A stretch of DNA of 64,000 nucleotides from Polaromonas sp. YR568 (GTDB lineage Bacteria; Pseudomonadota; Gammaproteobacteria; Burkholderiales; Burkholderiaceae_C), in NCBI RefSeq assembly GCF_900116715.1, contig NZ_FPBM01000007.1, positions 62,001-126,000 on the forward strand. The letters are read 5' to 3'. Each line of letters opens with the position of its first letter. Positions within the stretch are counted from its first letter, which is position 1. Shown here in pieces: positions 1 through 10,729 of this stretch. The notes below the pieces were generated by a model. That model had not been told where the DNA came from. It made no database searches and was given only the letters and a program-made list of their open reading frames with translations. The position numbers were made by a program, and so were the translations under genes.

Positions 1-2386
<2,386 letters not shown>

Positions 2387-2409
2387 TGCTTGGAGCTTTC
2401 TTGTCTTGT

Positions 2410-2970
2410 TTAGAGTGAGGCCGCGGCGCGCGCGGCCTGGTCGTACATGCCGGAGAGCACGCGCAGCAGCCGCGCCAGCTCGCCGATATCGCGGTTCAGG
2501 CCGTCGTCGGCGTTCATCGCGTCAATCAGGCAGGACTCGCGGATTTCGCGGTAACGCTTCACATAGGCGCGGCCCGATTCGGTAGAGGCGTAGGTCACTT
2601 CCTTGCCGTTCTTGCTGGAGCCGACCACGCCCAGGTTTTGCAGCTTCTTGAGCGAGTAGTTGATGAGGTGGGTGTCTTCCACATTCATGATGAAGCAGAT
2701 GTCGGCCAGGCGTTTGTCGCGGGCGCGGTGCGTGACGTGGTGCAGCACCAGCACATCCAGCGGTGTCAGGTCCTTCAGGCCCGCCGCACTCATGCAGTGC
2801 GCGATCCAGCGGTTAAAGGCATTGCCCGCCACGATCAGGCCGAACTCGAACTCGCTCATTTCGGCGCTGCGCGGCGACACCAGGTGCGCCGAGGACACGA
2901 TGGGTGAACGCTCCGCGGCCGGCGGGCGCGAGTGGGCCGCTTCGGCTTTTTCGGCGGGTTTCCTGGGCAT
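2410..2970 (-). CDS. MarR-like winged-helix transcriptional regulator (COG5631 type)
   Basis: A 186-residue protein. I chose the ATG at 2970 because AAGGGGAAA lies just upstream; the frame continues up to 3129 but that part looks non-coding. A charged Lys/Pro-rich N-terminal tail of about 35 residues precedes a helical segment and a winged-helix domain at roughly residues 65-135 ([35 protein letters not shown]). It resembles predicted MarR-type regulators often found beside hydantoinase genes. It sits 23 bp upstream of the oxoprolinase in the same direction and is divergent from the TRAP operon, so control of both is likely (inferred). Three 10-bp tandem repeats lie in its leader. Confidence 0.85.
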   Translation of the reverse strand: MPRKPAEKAEAAHSRPPAAERSPIVSSAHLVSPRSAEMSEFEFGLIVAGNAFNRWIAHCMSAAGLKDLTPLDVLVLHHVTHRARDKRLADICFIMNVEDTHLINYSLKKLQNLGVVGSSKNGKEVTYASTESGRAYVKRYREIRESCLIDAMNADDGLNRDIGELARLLRVLSGMYDQAARAAASL

Positions 2971-2983
2971 GGTCTGTTTCCCC

Positions 2984-3013
2984 TTGGTAGAACTTGATAG
3001 AACTTGGTAGAAC
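2984..3013. repeat. Three tandem 10-bp repeats in the leader of the winged-helix regulator
   Basis: TTGGTAGAAC, TTGATAGAAC and TTGGTAGAAC follow one another without gaps, one helical turn each. They start 14 bp upstream of the regulator's ATG. A helical-turn period is typical of cooperative protein binding, but no binding protein can be named from sequence. Confidence 0.7.
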
Positions 3014-3089
3014 GACTGAAGGCCGGCACAACCCGGAGCGGGCCGTGCCTGGCACTGTTGTTGCATGCGCAGATTGTAGGCAGATGAAA

Positions 3090-3120
3090 AACAATTTATC
3101 AACAATTTGTCGACATTTAG
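3090..3120. promoter_or_regulatory. AT-rich candidate operator between the regulator and the TRAP operon
   Basis: In a GC-rich divergent intergenic region this short AT-rich stretch holds the direct repeat AACAATTTATC / AACAATTTGTC and the palindrome TGTCGACA. It lies about 120 bp from the regulator start and 85 bp from the dctP start. Its position fits an operator shared by both transcription units. This is inference only. Confidence 0.45.
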
Positions 3121-3202
3121 GGAAAACACCCATCCCCGTTAACCACCGCCCGCTTACAGTCCAGACACCTTCCCTCCACCCATGACCTACCGGAGTTCTT
3201 CC

Positions 3203-4186
3203 ATGAAGCCTCGTTTCCTCGCTCTCGGCGCCCTTGCCGCCTCGACCCTGCTGGCATGCGGCGTCTCGCTGGCCCAGACCAAATGGGACCTGCCCACGGC
3301 CTACCCGGCCACCAATTTCCACACCGAAAACATCACGCAGTTCGCCAAAGATGTGGACACGGCCACCGGCGGCAAGCTCAAGATTTCGGTGCACGCCAAT
3401 GCGTCGCTCTTCAAGGCGCCTGAAATCAAGCGCGCGGTGCAAAGCAGCCAGGCCCAGGCCGGTGAAATCCTGCTGGCCAACTACGCCAACGAAAACCCGC
3501 TCTACGCGCTGGACGGCGTGCCCTTCGTCGCCGCCAGCTACCCTGAAGCGCGGCGCCTGTATGACGCCTCCAAACCCGCGATGGAAAAACTGCTGGCCGC
3601 GCAAGGCATCAAGCTGCTGTTCTCGGTGCCCTGGGCGCCGCAAGGCATTTTCACCAAGCGCGAGATCAACTCCGTGGGCGACCTGCGCGGCATCAAGTGG
3701 CGCGCCTACAGCCCCGCCACCGCCAAGATCGCCGAGCTGATCGGTGCGCAGCCGGTGCAGATCCAGCAAGCGGAGCTGAGCGCCGCCATGGCCACCGGCG
3801 TGATTGAAAGCTATATGAGCTCGGGCTCCACAGGCTATGACACCAAGACCTACGAGCACATCAAGAACTTCTACGACACCCAGGCCTGGATCCCCAAGAA
3901 CGCGGTGCTCGTGAACCTCAAGGCCTTCAACGCGCTGGAGCCGGCCACGCAGGCCGCCCTGCTGAAAACCGCGGCCGAGGCCGAAACCCGCGGCTGGAAA
4001 GTCGCCGAAGAGAAAAACGCCGAGTACAAGCGCCTGCTGACCGAGCGCGGCATGAAGATCCACAAGCCTTCGGCCAAGCTCGACGCCGACATGCGCCAGG
4101 TCGGTGCCGTGATGCAGGCCGACTGGCTCAAGGTTGCGGGCCCTGACGGCGCCGCCATCCTCGACGCCTACAAAGCAAAGAAGTAA
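3203..4186 (+). CDS. TRAP transporter substrate-binding protein (DctP family)
   Basis: A 327-residue periplasmic receptor. An upstream in-frame ATG at 3182 has no ribosome site; the ATG at 3203 has CGGAG before it and gives a normal signal peptide (MKPRFLALGALAASTLLACGV), probably cut near SLAQ. The mature part begins with KWDLPTAYPATNFHTENI, typical of DctP proteins. It carries the central conserved Arg region (GIKWRAYSPATAKIAELIGAQP) that binds the carboxylate of ligands. It is first of three genes (P-Q-M) with 3 bp to dctQ. The ligand is unknown; the neighbouring oxoprolinase suggests a small carboxylate or cyclic amide. Confidence 0.93.
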   Translation: MKPRFLALGALAASTLLACGVSLAQTKWDLPTAYPATNFHTENITQFAKDVDTATGGKLKISVHANASLFKAPEIKRAVQSSQAQAGEILLANYANENPLYALDGVPFVAASYPEARRLYDASKPAMEKLLAAQGIKLLFSVPWAPQGIFTKREINSVGDLRGIKWRAYSPATAKIAELIGAQPVQIQQAELSAAMATGVIESYMSSGSTGYDTKTYEHIKNFYDTQAWIPKNAVLVNLKAFNALEPATQAALLKTAAEAETRGWKVAEEKNAEYKRLLTERGMKIHKPSAKLDADMRQVGAVMQADWLKVAGPDGAAILDAYKAKK

Positions 4187-4189
4187 GCC

Positions 4190-4723
4190 ATGCGCCGCGT
4201 TCTGGAACGTGTTCTTGACGCGGCGGGCGCCCTGGGCGCCTTCTGCGTCTTCCTCATCTTCGTGCTGATGATCGTCGCCGGCGTGGGCCGGCAGATGAAC
4301 CTGCCGGTCAGCGGCGTCAACGACGTGGTGTCGTGGCTCTGCGCCGCTGCCGCGTTTTTTGCGATGGCGCACGCGTTCCGGCACGGCGATTTCGTGCGCG
4401 TCACGCTGCTGCTTGATTCGGTCTCGCCGCGCACACGCCGCATCCTCGACGTCACCTGCCTGCTGATCGCGGCGGTGTCGGTGGGCTACCTCACTTACTC
4501 GGCCACAGCCTTCACCTATGAAAGCTGGGAGTTCAACGAGATGGCCACGGGCCTGGTCGTCATTCCGATCTGGATTCCGCAGTCGACGTTTGTGATCGGT
4601 TGCTGGCTGCTGCTGGCTGCGATGGTCGACGAACTTGTGACCGTATTACAGGGCGGCAAGCCCAGCTACCAACGCTCTCTTGAAGAACGCCACGCCAAGG
4701 GCGACTTCTCTTCAGATATATGA
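4190..4723 (+). CDS. TRAP transporter small permease subunit (DctQ family)
   Basis: A 177-residue membrane protein with four predicted hydrophobic helices (around residues 12-32, 46-64, 85-107 and 125-147). The family signature region GVGRQMNLPVSGVNDVVSWLCAAAAF is followed by HAFRHGDFVRVTLLLDSV, the usual DctQ loop. It pairs with the large DctM subunit to form the sodium-coupled inner-membrane permease. It starts 3 bp after dctP, so the two are co-transcribed. A 149-bp gap carrying an interspersed repeat separates it from dctM. Confidence 0.92.
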   Translation: MRRVLERVLDAAGALGAFCVFLIFVLMIVAGVGRQMNLPVSGVNDVVSWLCAAAAFFAMAHAFRHGDFVRVTLLLDSVSPRTRRILDVTCLLIAAVSVGYLTYSATAFTYESWEFNEMATGLVVIPIWIPQSTFVIGCWLLLAAMVDELVTVLQGGKPSYQRSLEERHAKGDFSSDI

Positions 4724-4740
4724 CCCACACCCCCGTTGCG

Positions 4741-4817
4741 GACTCACTTCGTGTAGCCGCCTCCCACCCTGCAGGGGGCAACACCTGCGGCCCGGCAAAG
4801 CCGGTTCCGCGGTGTTC
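4741..4817 (+). repeat. Interspersed repeat copy A, between dctQ and dctM
   Basis: This stretch reads CTCACTTCGTGTAGCC, then a C-rich/G-rich inverted stretch, then CCTGCGGCCCGGCAAAGCC, GGTTCCGCGG. The same order of blocks is found inverted at 12161-12243, with near-identical blocks, and a weaker version lies at 43785-43840. It sits inside a TRAP operon without disrupting a gene. It resembles short dispersed repeats known in comamonad genomes; its mobility is unknown. Confidence 0.75.
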
Positions 4818-4872
4818 CTTGCTAGAGATCCATTAAAAAAACGCTGCGTACAAGCGGAAAGATAACAACACC

Positions 4873-6183
4873 ATGGATATCCTCCTCATGGGCGGCCTGC
4901 TGCTCATCATCATGCTGGTGCTGCTTGCGGGCGGTGTCTGGATTGCCATGACGCTGGCCATCGTCGGCTGGGTCGGCCAGGCCTTCTTCACCAACACGCT
5001 GCCGGGCAAAAACCTGTTTTCCGCGTTCTGGGAATCGAATGCCTCGTGGGAGCTGGCCGCCTTGCCGCTGTTTATCTGGATGGGCGAGATCCTGTTTCGC
5101 ACCAAGCTCAGCGAAGAAATGTTCGACGGCCTGCGCCCCTGGCTGAACCGCATCCCCGGCCGGCTGATGCACACCACCATCATCGGCTGCGGTGTGTTCG
5201 GTTCGGTGTCGGGCTCGTCCGCGGCGACCTGCGCCACCATTGCCAAGGTGGCATTGCCCGAACTCAAGCGCCGCGGCTACAACGAAAAACTCGCCATCGG
5301 CTCGCTCGCCTCGGCCGGCACGCTGGGGATTTTGATCCCGCCGTCGATCACCATGGTGGTCTACGCCGTGGCCGCCGACGCCTCCATCATCCGCATCTTC
5401 CTGGCCGGTTTCCTGCCCGGCTTCTTGCTGATGCTGCTGTTCTCGGGCTACATCGGCTGGTGGAGCCTGCGCAACCCTGACCAAGTGCCGCCGGCCGACC
5501 CGCCCACCACCTTCATGGAAAAGATCCGGCTGTCGGGCAACCTGATTCCCTGCGGCCTGCTGATTGTTTTCATCGTCTGGGTGCTGGTGGCCGGTTGGGC
5601 CACGGCGACTGAATGCGCGGCCTTCGGTGTGCTGGGCTCACTGGCCATCGCCGCCTGGGGGCGCTGCCTCACCTGGAAGAACTTCACCGAAGGCCTGATG
5701 GGCGCCACGCGCACCAGCTGCATGATCATGTTCATCCTGGCGGGCGCGGCCTTCCTGACCAAGACCATGGCCTTCACCGGTATCCCGCGCGAGCTGGCCG
5801 AATGGGTGGACGCCATGCACCTCTCCCCCTACGCGCTGATAGGCGCGCTGGTGGTGGTGTACCTGGTGCTGGGCACCGCGCTCGACGGCATTTCAATGAT
5901 TGTGCTGACCAGCGCGGTGGTGCTGCCCATGATCCAGAAGGCCGGCTTCGACCTGATCTGGTTCGGCATTTTTATCGTGCTGCTGGTTGAGATTGCCGAG
6001 GTCACGCCGCCGGTCGGCTTCAACCTCTTTGTGCTCCAGAACATGACAGGCAAAGACAGCAACGTCATTGCGCGCGCCGCCATTCCGTTTTTTGTCTGCA
6101 TGGTGATCTGCATTGCGCTGATCACGCTGTTTCCGCAGATCGTGACCATCCTGCCCGACCTCGTCATGGGCACGCAAAAATAG
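4873..6183 (+). CDS. TRAP transporter large permease subunit (DctM family)
   Basis: A 436-residue, strongly hydrophobic protein with about 12 membrane helices. DctM hallmarks are visible: GIWMGEILFRTKLSEEMFDGLRPWL-type first half (positions near 5080-5150), GVFGSVSGSSAATCATIAKV, GTLGILIPPSITMVVYA, and late in the protein EIAEVTPPVGFNLFVLQ. It forms the translocation path for substrate and Na+ with DctQ and receives ligand from the DctP encoded at 3203-4186. The start is the ATG at 4873, with a purine-rich GGAAAGATAAC upstream. Confidence 0.95.
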   Translation: MDILLMGGLLLIIMLVLLAGGVWIAMTLAIVGWVGQAFFTNTLPGKNLFSAFWESNASWELAALPLFIWMGEILFRTKLSEEMFDGLRPWLNRIPGRLMHTTIIGCGVFGSVSGSSAATCATIAKVALPELKRRGYNEKLAIGSLASAGTLGILIPPSITMVVYAVAADASIIRIFLAGFLPGFLLMLLFSGYIGWWSLRNPDQVPPADPPTTFMEKIRLSGNLIPCGLLIVFIVWVLVAGWATATECAAFGVLGSLAIAAWGRCLTWKNFTEGLMGATRTSCMIMFILAGAAFLTKTMAFTGIPRELAEWVDAMHLSPYALIGALVVVYLVLGTALDGISMIVLTSAVVLPMIQKAGFDLIWFGIFIVLLVEIAEVTPPVGFNLFVLQNMTGKDSNVIARAAIPFFVCMVICIALITLFPQIVTILPDLVMGTQK

Positions 6184-6248
6184 CCCCCCACTAGCCCACC
6201 AACGGCTGAAGTCAGGCAACAATGGCGTTTTGACTGCGGAACCGGACC

Positions 6249-6635
6249 ATGTTGCCTGTCATTGCAATTTCCATAGGCGCCTCGCTGGGCGCGCTTGCCC
6301 GCTGGGGCCTGGGCCTGTGGCTCACACCGGGCGGCCTGATCCCCTGGGGAACGCTGGCAGCCAATCTGATAGGCGGCTTTCTGATCGGTGTCTGTATCGC
6401 CGCCTTTGAGGCCATGCCCAACCTGGACCCGGTGTGGCGCCTGGCGCTGGTGACTGGCTTCCTGGGCGGCCTGACCACCTTCTCCTCGTTTTCGGCCGAG
6501 GTCGTGATCTTTCTGATGGATGAACGCTACGGCCTGGCCACGCTGACGGCCATCGTGCATGTGATGGGCTCGCTGCTGATGACGGTGGCCGGCGTGAAGG
6601 CCACCATGGTTTTACTGGCGGCGTACGCGCGCTGA
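6249..6635 (+). CDS. crcB: Fluoride ion channel CrcB
   Basis: A 128-residue protein with four membrane helices. Family motifs are clear: GASLGALARWGLG near the N-terminus, WGTLAANLIGGFLIG in helix 2, and TGFLGGLTTFSSFSAE in helix 3, the Phe-box/Na+ site of Fluc channels. It works as an antiparallel dimer in the inner membrane and lets fluoride leave the cell. It follows the TRAP operon by 65 bp and is convergent with the copper chaperone gene. No recognisable fluoride riboswitch was seen in the short leader, though the leader is too short to hold a complete one. Confidence 0.95.
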   Translation: MLPVIAISIGASLGALARWGLGLWLTPGGLIPWGTLAANLIGGFLIGVCIAAFEAMPNLDPVWRLALVTGFLGGLTTFSSFSAEVVIFLMDERYGLATLTAIVHVMGSLLMTVAGVKATMVLLAAYAR

Positions 6636-6664
6636 GCTCCGCGCCCAGCGCGGGTGTTTGTCAA

Positions 6665-7150
6665 TCAGTGCTTGTGTTCAGCTGTGGCAGCCGTCGCACC
6701 TGGCGCGACAGTGGCTACCGGCAGCTTCAGCTCCAGCCGGCTTTCAACGCCCTTGGCATCCTTGAACAGCAAGGTCACGGGAATTGTGCTGTCCTTGGCC
6801 AGGGGCGCTTTCAGGTCCATCAGCATGAGGTGGTAGCCGCCCGGCTTGAGCTCCACCTTTTTGCCGGCGGGCAAATCCAGCAGGGGCAAGGCGCGCATCT
6901 TCATCACGTCGCCCACCATCTTCATTTCATGCACTTCGGCCACGCCCGCCACGGGCGTCGTCACGCCCACCAGCTGGGTCGCGTCTTTGGAGGTCAGGCT
7001 CATGAAGGCGCCGGTGCCTCTTTGCCCCTGCACGGTGGCACGTGCCCAGGCGCCCTCTACCTTGACAGCGGCAGCTTGTGCCAAGGCAGCCATGCAGGCC
7101 GACGCCATAGCCAGCGCTACGGCGGTTTTTAACAAGGTTGGAAATTTCAT
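6665..7150 (-). CDS. Periplasmic copper chaperone PCu(A)C
   Basis: A 161-residue exported protein. I prefer the ATG at 7150 (MKFPTLLKTAVALAMASACMAALAQA, a clear signal peptide) over an in-frame ATG at 7171. The Cu(I) site of the family, H-x-M...M...H-x-M, is visible as VHEMKMVGDVMKM and GGYHLMLMDL. The C-terminus ends in AEHKH, a possible extra metal site. PCu(A)C proteins hand Cu(I) to the CuA centre of cytochrome oxidase or serve copper import. It is last in a minus-strand set with YcnI, a TonB receptor and a DUF2946 protein, which supports copper handling. Confidence 0.93.
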   Translation of the reverse strand: MKFPTLLKTAVALAMASACMAALAQAAAVKVEGAWARATVQGQRGTGAFMSLTSKDATQLVGVTTPVAGVAEVHEMKMVGDVMKMRALPLLDLPAGKKVELKPGGYHLMLMDLKAPLAKDSTIPVTLLFKDAKGVESRLELKLPVATVAPGATAATAEHKH

Positions 7151-7234
7151 GGGAAGGGTTCTTTCAGTCAATGATGGACTCTGGAAATGGAAAACAGTTC
7201 GGCCAAAGTTGGGCGGCAGTTGGGCCGCTCAGGC

Positions 7235-7798
7235 TCAATGATTGTGCTCACCACCACCGCCGCCGGTGGGCATCAGCTCCAGCGCCGCGGCAGGGCTTTT
7301 CAGGTCAGACAGCTTTTGGCCGGGCTTGGGAATTTCTGACCAGTCCATTTTTCCCTGTTCACAGACCTGGCTGACGGGCCAGTAGATCATGCCGGCCTGG
7401 GCAGGCAGTTTCGCCTGCAGCACAAATTCGTCATACCAGTCATTCTGCAAATAGTCGGCCGGCGTTTTGGCCGTCCAGCTGATGCGGGACACCTCTTCGG
7501 TGATGGCCTTGCCGTGATCCTGCCGGGGCTGGGCCAGCTTCTCACGGGTGACTTCCAGCGTCCAGCCGGCCTTGGGCATGGGCTTGGCGCCCTGCACACC
7601 GGCGGGGATCGTCACCACGATCTGCTTGACCGGCGAGCTGCCGCAGCCATGGCCGACCTTGAAGGTGCCTTTGTAATAGCTGCCGGCATTGGCCACCTGG
7701 TATTCCAGGGTGATATGGGCGGCGGCCGGCAGGGAAATGACCGAAATAGCCAGAAGCACTGCGCTGGCTGCGATGGTTTTAAGGGCGGTATGTTTCAT
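7235..7798 (-). CDS. YcnI family copper-binding protein (DUF1775)
   Basis: A 187-residue exported protein. The signal peptide runs to SLPAAA, leaving a mature N-terminal His (AAHITLEYQVANAGS), the residue that binds copper in YcnI-type domains. The DUF1775 core follows (GCGSSPVKQIVVTIPAGVQGAKPMPKAGW is split over residues 51-79). The C-terminus is Gly/His-rich (GGGGGEHNH). It lies 84 bp upstream of PCu(A)C and 39 bp downstream of the TonB receptor. The pairing of YcnI and PCu(A)C is a known copper-homeostasis arrangement. Confidence 0.9.
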   Translation of the reverse strand: MKHTALKTIAASAVLLAISVISLPAAAHITLEYQVANAGSYYKGTFKVGHGCGSSPVKQIVVTIPAGVQGAKPMPKAGWTLEVTREKLAQPRQDHGKAITEEVSRISWTAKTPADYLQNDWYDEFVLQAKLPAQAGMIYWPVSQVCEQGKMDWSEIPKPGQKLSDLKSPAAALELMPTGGGGGEHNH

Positions 7799-7837
7799 GG
7801 TTCATCCTTGATAACGGTAAAAGAAGAAAGCTGGCGG

Positions 7838-10177
7838 TCACAGGCTGAAGTTCAGTTCAGCCATGAAGGTGCGCTGCGGATAGGGGTGAAAGTTCCAGTA
7901 CTGGTAGTTGTTGAGGTTGTCGATGCCGACTGCCGCGCTCCACTGCTTGTTCACCTGGTAACGCACACGCACATCGGTGGTGAAATACTTGCTGGTGCCT
8001 TGGTAGGCAAAACCGTTCACGTCGCTGTTGTCCAGGCTGGAGAACTGCTTGCCGCTGTAGCGCGCACCCACCGTGGCCGTCCATGCCTGGTCAAAGCGGT
8101 AGCTGGCCAGGGCCGTGGCGCGCCAGACCGGCACGCGCGGCTGGTACTTGCCCACCGTGTCGCCGGCCACCGCCACAAAGCCATTGTTGTCCTTGATGCG
8201 GGAATCAGCGTAGGTCACGCTGCCGCTCAGGTCCAGCCCTTTCTTGAACACGTCGTTGCCGCTGAAAGCGACTTCCACGCCCTGGGTCTTGATGCGGCCG
8301 ACGTTCTGCACACGGCTGATGTTGGCATTGGCTACCGGGTCAAAGGTAGTTTGCGAATACAGCGAGTCGCGCACGCTCTCGGTGAAGAAGGTGACGCGCA
8401 GCAGTCCGTTGCCCAGGTCCTTCTCCGCCGTCAGTTCGGTGGTCCAGGACTTTTCGGGTCTCAGGTTCGGGTCGTTGATGTATTGCGAGTTGATGGTGGC
8501 CGTTGCGCCATACAGCTCGCCTACCGTCGGGAAACGCACCGCGCGCCCCGTGGAAGCTTTGAGCACGGTATCGGCCGACCATTGGTATGAGAGCGCCGCC
8601 TTGGGCGATACCCCGCTTTCACTGCGAGCCGCATAGCCGGTGTTGGCGGCATTGCCGGCGCCAAAGCTGGTAAAGCCGCTGGAGGCCGTCCAGTTCTCAA
8701 GCCGCGCGCCGAGCACGGTTTTCCACTTCGGTGCAAAGGCCCAGGCGTCTTGTGCGTAGAGGCTGCGCAAGCGTGTCTTGCCGCCCACATCATTCACGAC
8801 GGTGCCCGGCCCGCTGGTCAGCCAGTTGGCGGCATTCGATTTAAGGATGCGCAGTTTGTAGCTGTCTTGCTGAAAACCGAAGTCGACAATGTGCGCGCCC
8901 TTGATGCCTTCGGGCCGCCAGATGCCCTTGAAGGCCAGCGTGTTCCAGCCTGTGCCGTCCTGGTCTTGCAAGGTGCCAGCGCCGCCGTTCAGGGAGGCCG
9001 GCTGCGCGGTGGTGGCGGCGCGTATCTGGTCCTTCTGGTAGTCGTACAGGCTGCCCGCCACTTCCCAGTCCCACACGCCCTGCGTATTGGATTTGACCGA
9101 GAGGCCGTGCATGACATGGGTCAGTGCCTCGTTGCTCACGCCGAAGTCACTGGCCGCCAGGGTGTAGCCGCGGCCGTCGATGCTCACATTGCCGCTGTAC
9201 ACCGGCGCGCCGGCCGCATTGCGCAGGTAGCTTTGCGAGCGGTTTTCCGAGGTGTTCTTCCAGTAGCCCAGTGTGTAGCTTGCGCGCACCGTGGAGGAGA
9301 AATCGTAGGCCACCTTGAGTTTGAGATGCTCCTGCCCGGTCTCGTATTGCGTGGCGCCGCCCAGCAAAAGCCAGGGCACGTTGCGTGTGTTGAGGCCAGG
9401 CACCGCGCCGCTCACCACGGTTGCGCCCGCTGCCGGCGCCGTGCTGCTCAAGGTGCGTGTTGCAAAGGTCAACGGCTGGCCCGCGCTTTTTGTGCGGTTG
9501 GCATTGATAAACCACGACCAGTCGCCGCTGCGGTTGCCCAGTGAGGCGCTGGCCTGGCTGCCGCTGAAGCTGCTGTCGGTGCCGTAGAGCTTGAAGTCCT
9601 GGGTGAAGCCGCTGAGCTTGGCATGCGCCTCGAACTTCGTCGGCATGCGCGTGACGTAATCCACCACCGCACCGACCGAGTTGCCCGGGTAAGCGGCAGA
9701 GAACGGGCCGTACAGCACATCAACCCGCTCGATTTCTTCCGGCGTGACCAGGCCCCAGCGCGGCGCGTAGTTGGTGCCGTTGGCAATGCCGTTGCCCAGG
9801 TAGTTGGACAGCAAAATGCCGTCGGCATACACCGCAGAGCGCGCGCTGTTGCCGGTGCCTGAGGCGCGGCTGGAGAGGATGGCGTGGTTGTAGTCGCCGA
9901 TATAGCGCTTGCGCACCAAGAGGCTGGGGAAGTACTTGAGTGCATCTTCGCTGTCGGTGGCGTTGATGGTTTGCTCGATCTGCTCGCGGCTGATGCCTTC
10001 GATGGTGGTCGGAATCTGCGTGGGCAAAGAAGTCGGCTGGCCGCTGTTGACGGTGACCACGCCCAGGGACCTGGTGGGTGCGTCAGCAGGCGCGGACTGT
10101 GCAAAGGCTGCCACAGGCCACGCGAGCGCGGCAGCGCCATGCAAGGCCAGCGCAGCAGGTGCGCGGAAATGTTTCAT
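7838..10177 (-). CDS. TonB-dependent outer-membrane receptor, probably copper-related
   Basis: A 779-residue outer-membrane protein with a signal peptide ending AAFAQS, a TonB-box-like GVVTVNSG segment, a plug domain (residues about 45-190, including SRASGTGNSARSAVYADGI and ERVDVLYGPFSAAYPGNSVG) and a 22-strand-type barrel. The chain ends with AELNFSL. Receptors of this type take up metals or metallophores using TonB energy. Its position between DUF2946 and YcnI/PCu(A)C suggests copper as cargo; that is inferred from context, not from a binding motif. Confidence 0.92.
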   Translation of the reverse strand: MKHFRAPAALALHGAAALAWPVAAFAQSAPADAPTRSLGVVTVNSGQPTSLPTQIPTTIEGISREQIEQTINATDSEDALKYFPSLLVRKRYIGDYNHAILSSRASGTGNSARSAVYADGILLSNYLGNGIANGTNYAPRWGLVTPEEIERVDVLYGPFSAAYPGNSVGAVVDYVTRMPTKFEAHAKLSGFTQDFKLYGTDSSFSGSQASASLGNRSGDWSWFINANRTKSAGQPLTFATRTLSSTAPAAGATVVSGAVPGLNTRNVPWLLLGGATQYETGQEHLKLKVAYDFSSTVRASYTLGYWKNTSENRSQSYLRNAAGAPVYSGNVSIDGRGYTLAASDFGVSNEALTHVMHGLSVKSNTQGVWDWEVAGSLYDYQKDQIRAATTAQPASLNGGAGTLQDQDGTGWNTLAFKGIWRPEGIKGAHIVDFGFQQDSYKLRILKSNAANWLTSGPGTVVNDVGGKTRLRSLYAQDAWAFAPKWKTVLGARLENWTASSGFTSFGAGNAANTGYAARSESGVSPKAALSYQWSADTVLKASTGRAVRFPTVGELYGATATINSQYINDPNLRPEKSWTTELTAEKDLGNGLLRVTFFTESVRDSLYSQTTFDPVANANISRVQNVGRIKTQGVEVAFSGNDVFKKGLDLSGSVTYADSRIKDNNGFVAVAGDTVGKYQPRVPVWRATALASYRFDQAWTATVGARYSGKQFSSLDNSDVNGFAYQGTSKYFTTDVRVRYQVNKQWSAAVGIDNLNNYQYWNFHPYPQRTFMAELNFSL

Positions 10178-10270
10178 GAGAACTCACACGGTGAATTGAA
10201 CGGACAGGCACGCCGGCCGCAAGGCCCGCGCGCGGGATTGCCTCAAGCGCCAGGCCAGAGGCGGTTCAGT

Positions 10271-10657
10271 TCAAAGTGCGGGAGGCCCGCGGCTGAAAGG
10301 CAGCCCGGGTATGGCGGCGCTGGTGGCCGCAGGGAAGTTGGCGGCGACTACCTCGTTGCCGGCAAAGCACGGCACGGCCGCTTCGGGCAATACCGGCAAC
10401 ACCAGGGCCACGGAGCCGCACAAGTCGCAGCGGATGCCCGATTGCGCGGCACCGGTGTCGCCTGAGGTATTGCTGTCCGCCGAAGCCGCGTCAAACGTGT
10501 TGACGGTGCAAACGCCACCCAGTTTGCCGGTGCGGACGTCTTGCGCCAGCATGGAGACGGGAGCCCACAGCGCCGACAGCACGGCCAGGAAAGCCAGCCA
10601 AGCGGCCAGGCGTTCCCATATGGGTGGGGTCGGGTGGGGGGGTGTGGGGCGGGGCAC
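10271..10657 (-). CDS. DUF2946-like small membrane-anchored protein
   Basis: The frame is open from 10843, but its N-terminal third lies in the inverted repeat described at 10730-11296 and looks like read-through repeat. The best start I see is a GTG at 10657, giving 128 residues: a Pro-rich start, a membrane segment (WLAFLAVLSALWAPVSMLA), a variable stretch, a CDLC motif and a second hydrophobic segment (SVALVLPVLPEAAV). This matches DUF2946 proteins, which often accompany copper TonB receptors; their role is unknown. It sits 93 bp upstream of the TonB receptor gene. Family call moderate, start uncertain. Confidence 0.65.
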   Translation of the reverse strand: MPRPTPPHPTPPIWERLAAWLAFLAVLSALWAPVSMLAQDVRTGKLGGVCTVNTFDAASADSNTSGDTGAAQSGIRCDLCGSVALVLPVLPEAAVPCFAGNEVVAANFPAATSAAIPGLPFSRGPPAL

Positions 10658-10729
10658 CGGGTGATTATAAGGACACGGGGTTTTTGGCCGGGTCTTGCTC
10701 CGGCAGCGCGCTCTTGCCCTTTGTTGAGG

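Noticed and set aside
2813..4384. Open frame of 523 codons on the minus strand
   Set aside because: Antisense to dctP and dctQ; no motif, and the genes on the plus strand are clear.
6184..6248. Fluoride riboswitch before crcB
   Set aside because: Only 65 bp separate the genes, too short for the complete aptamer plus an expression platform, and I see no conserved aptamer core.
7514..9544. Two long plus-strand frames across the TonB receptor gene
   Set aside because: Antisense to a receptor with plug and barrel motifs; composition is typical of shadow frames.
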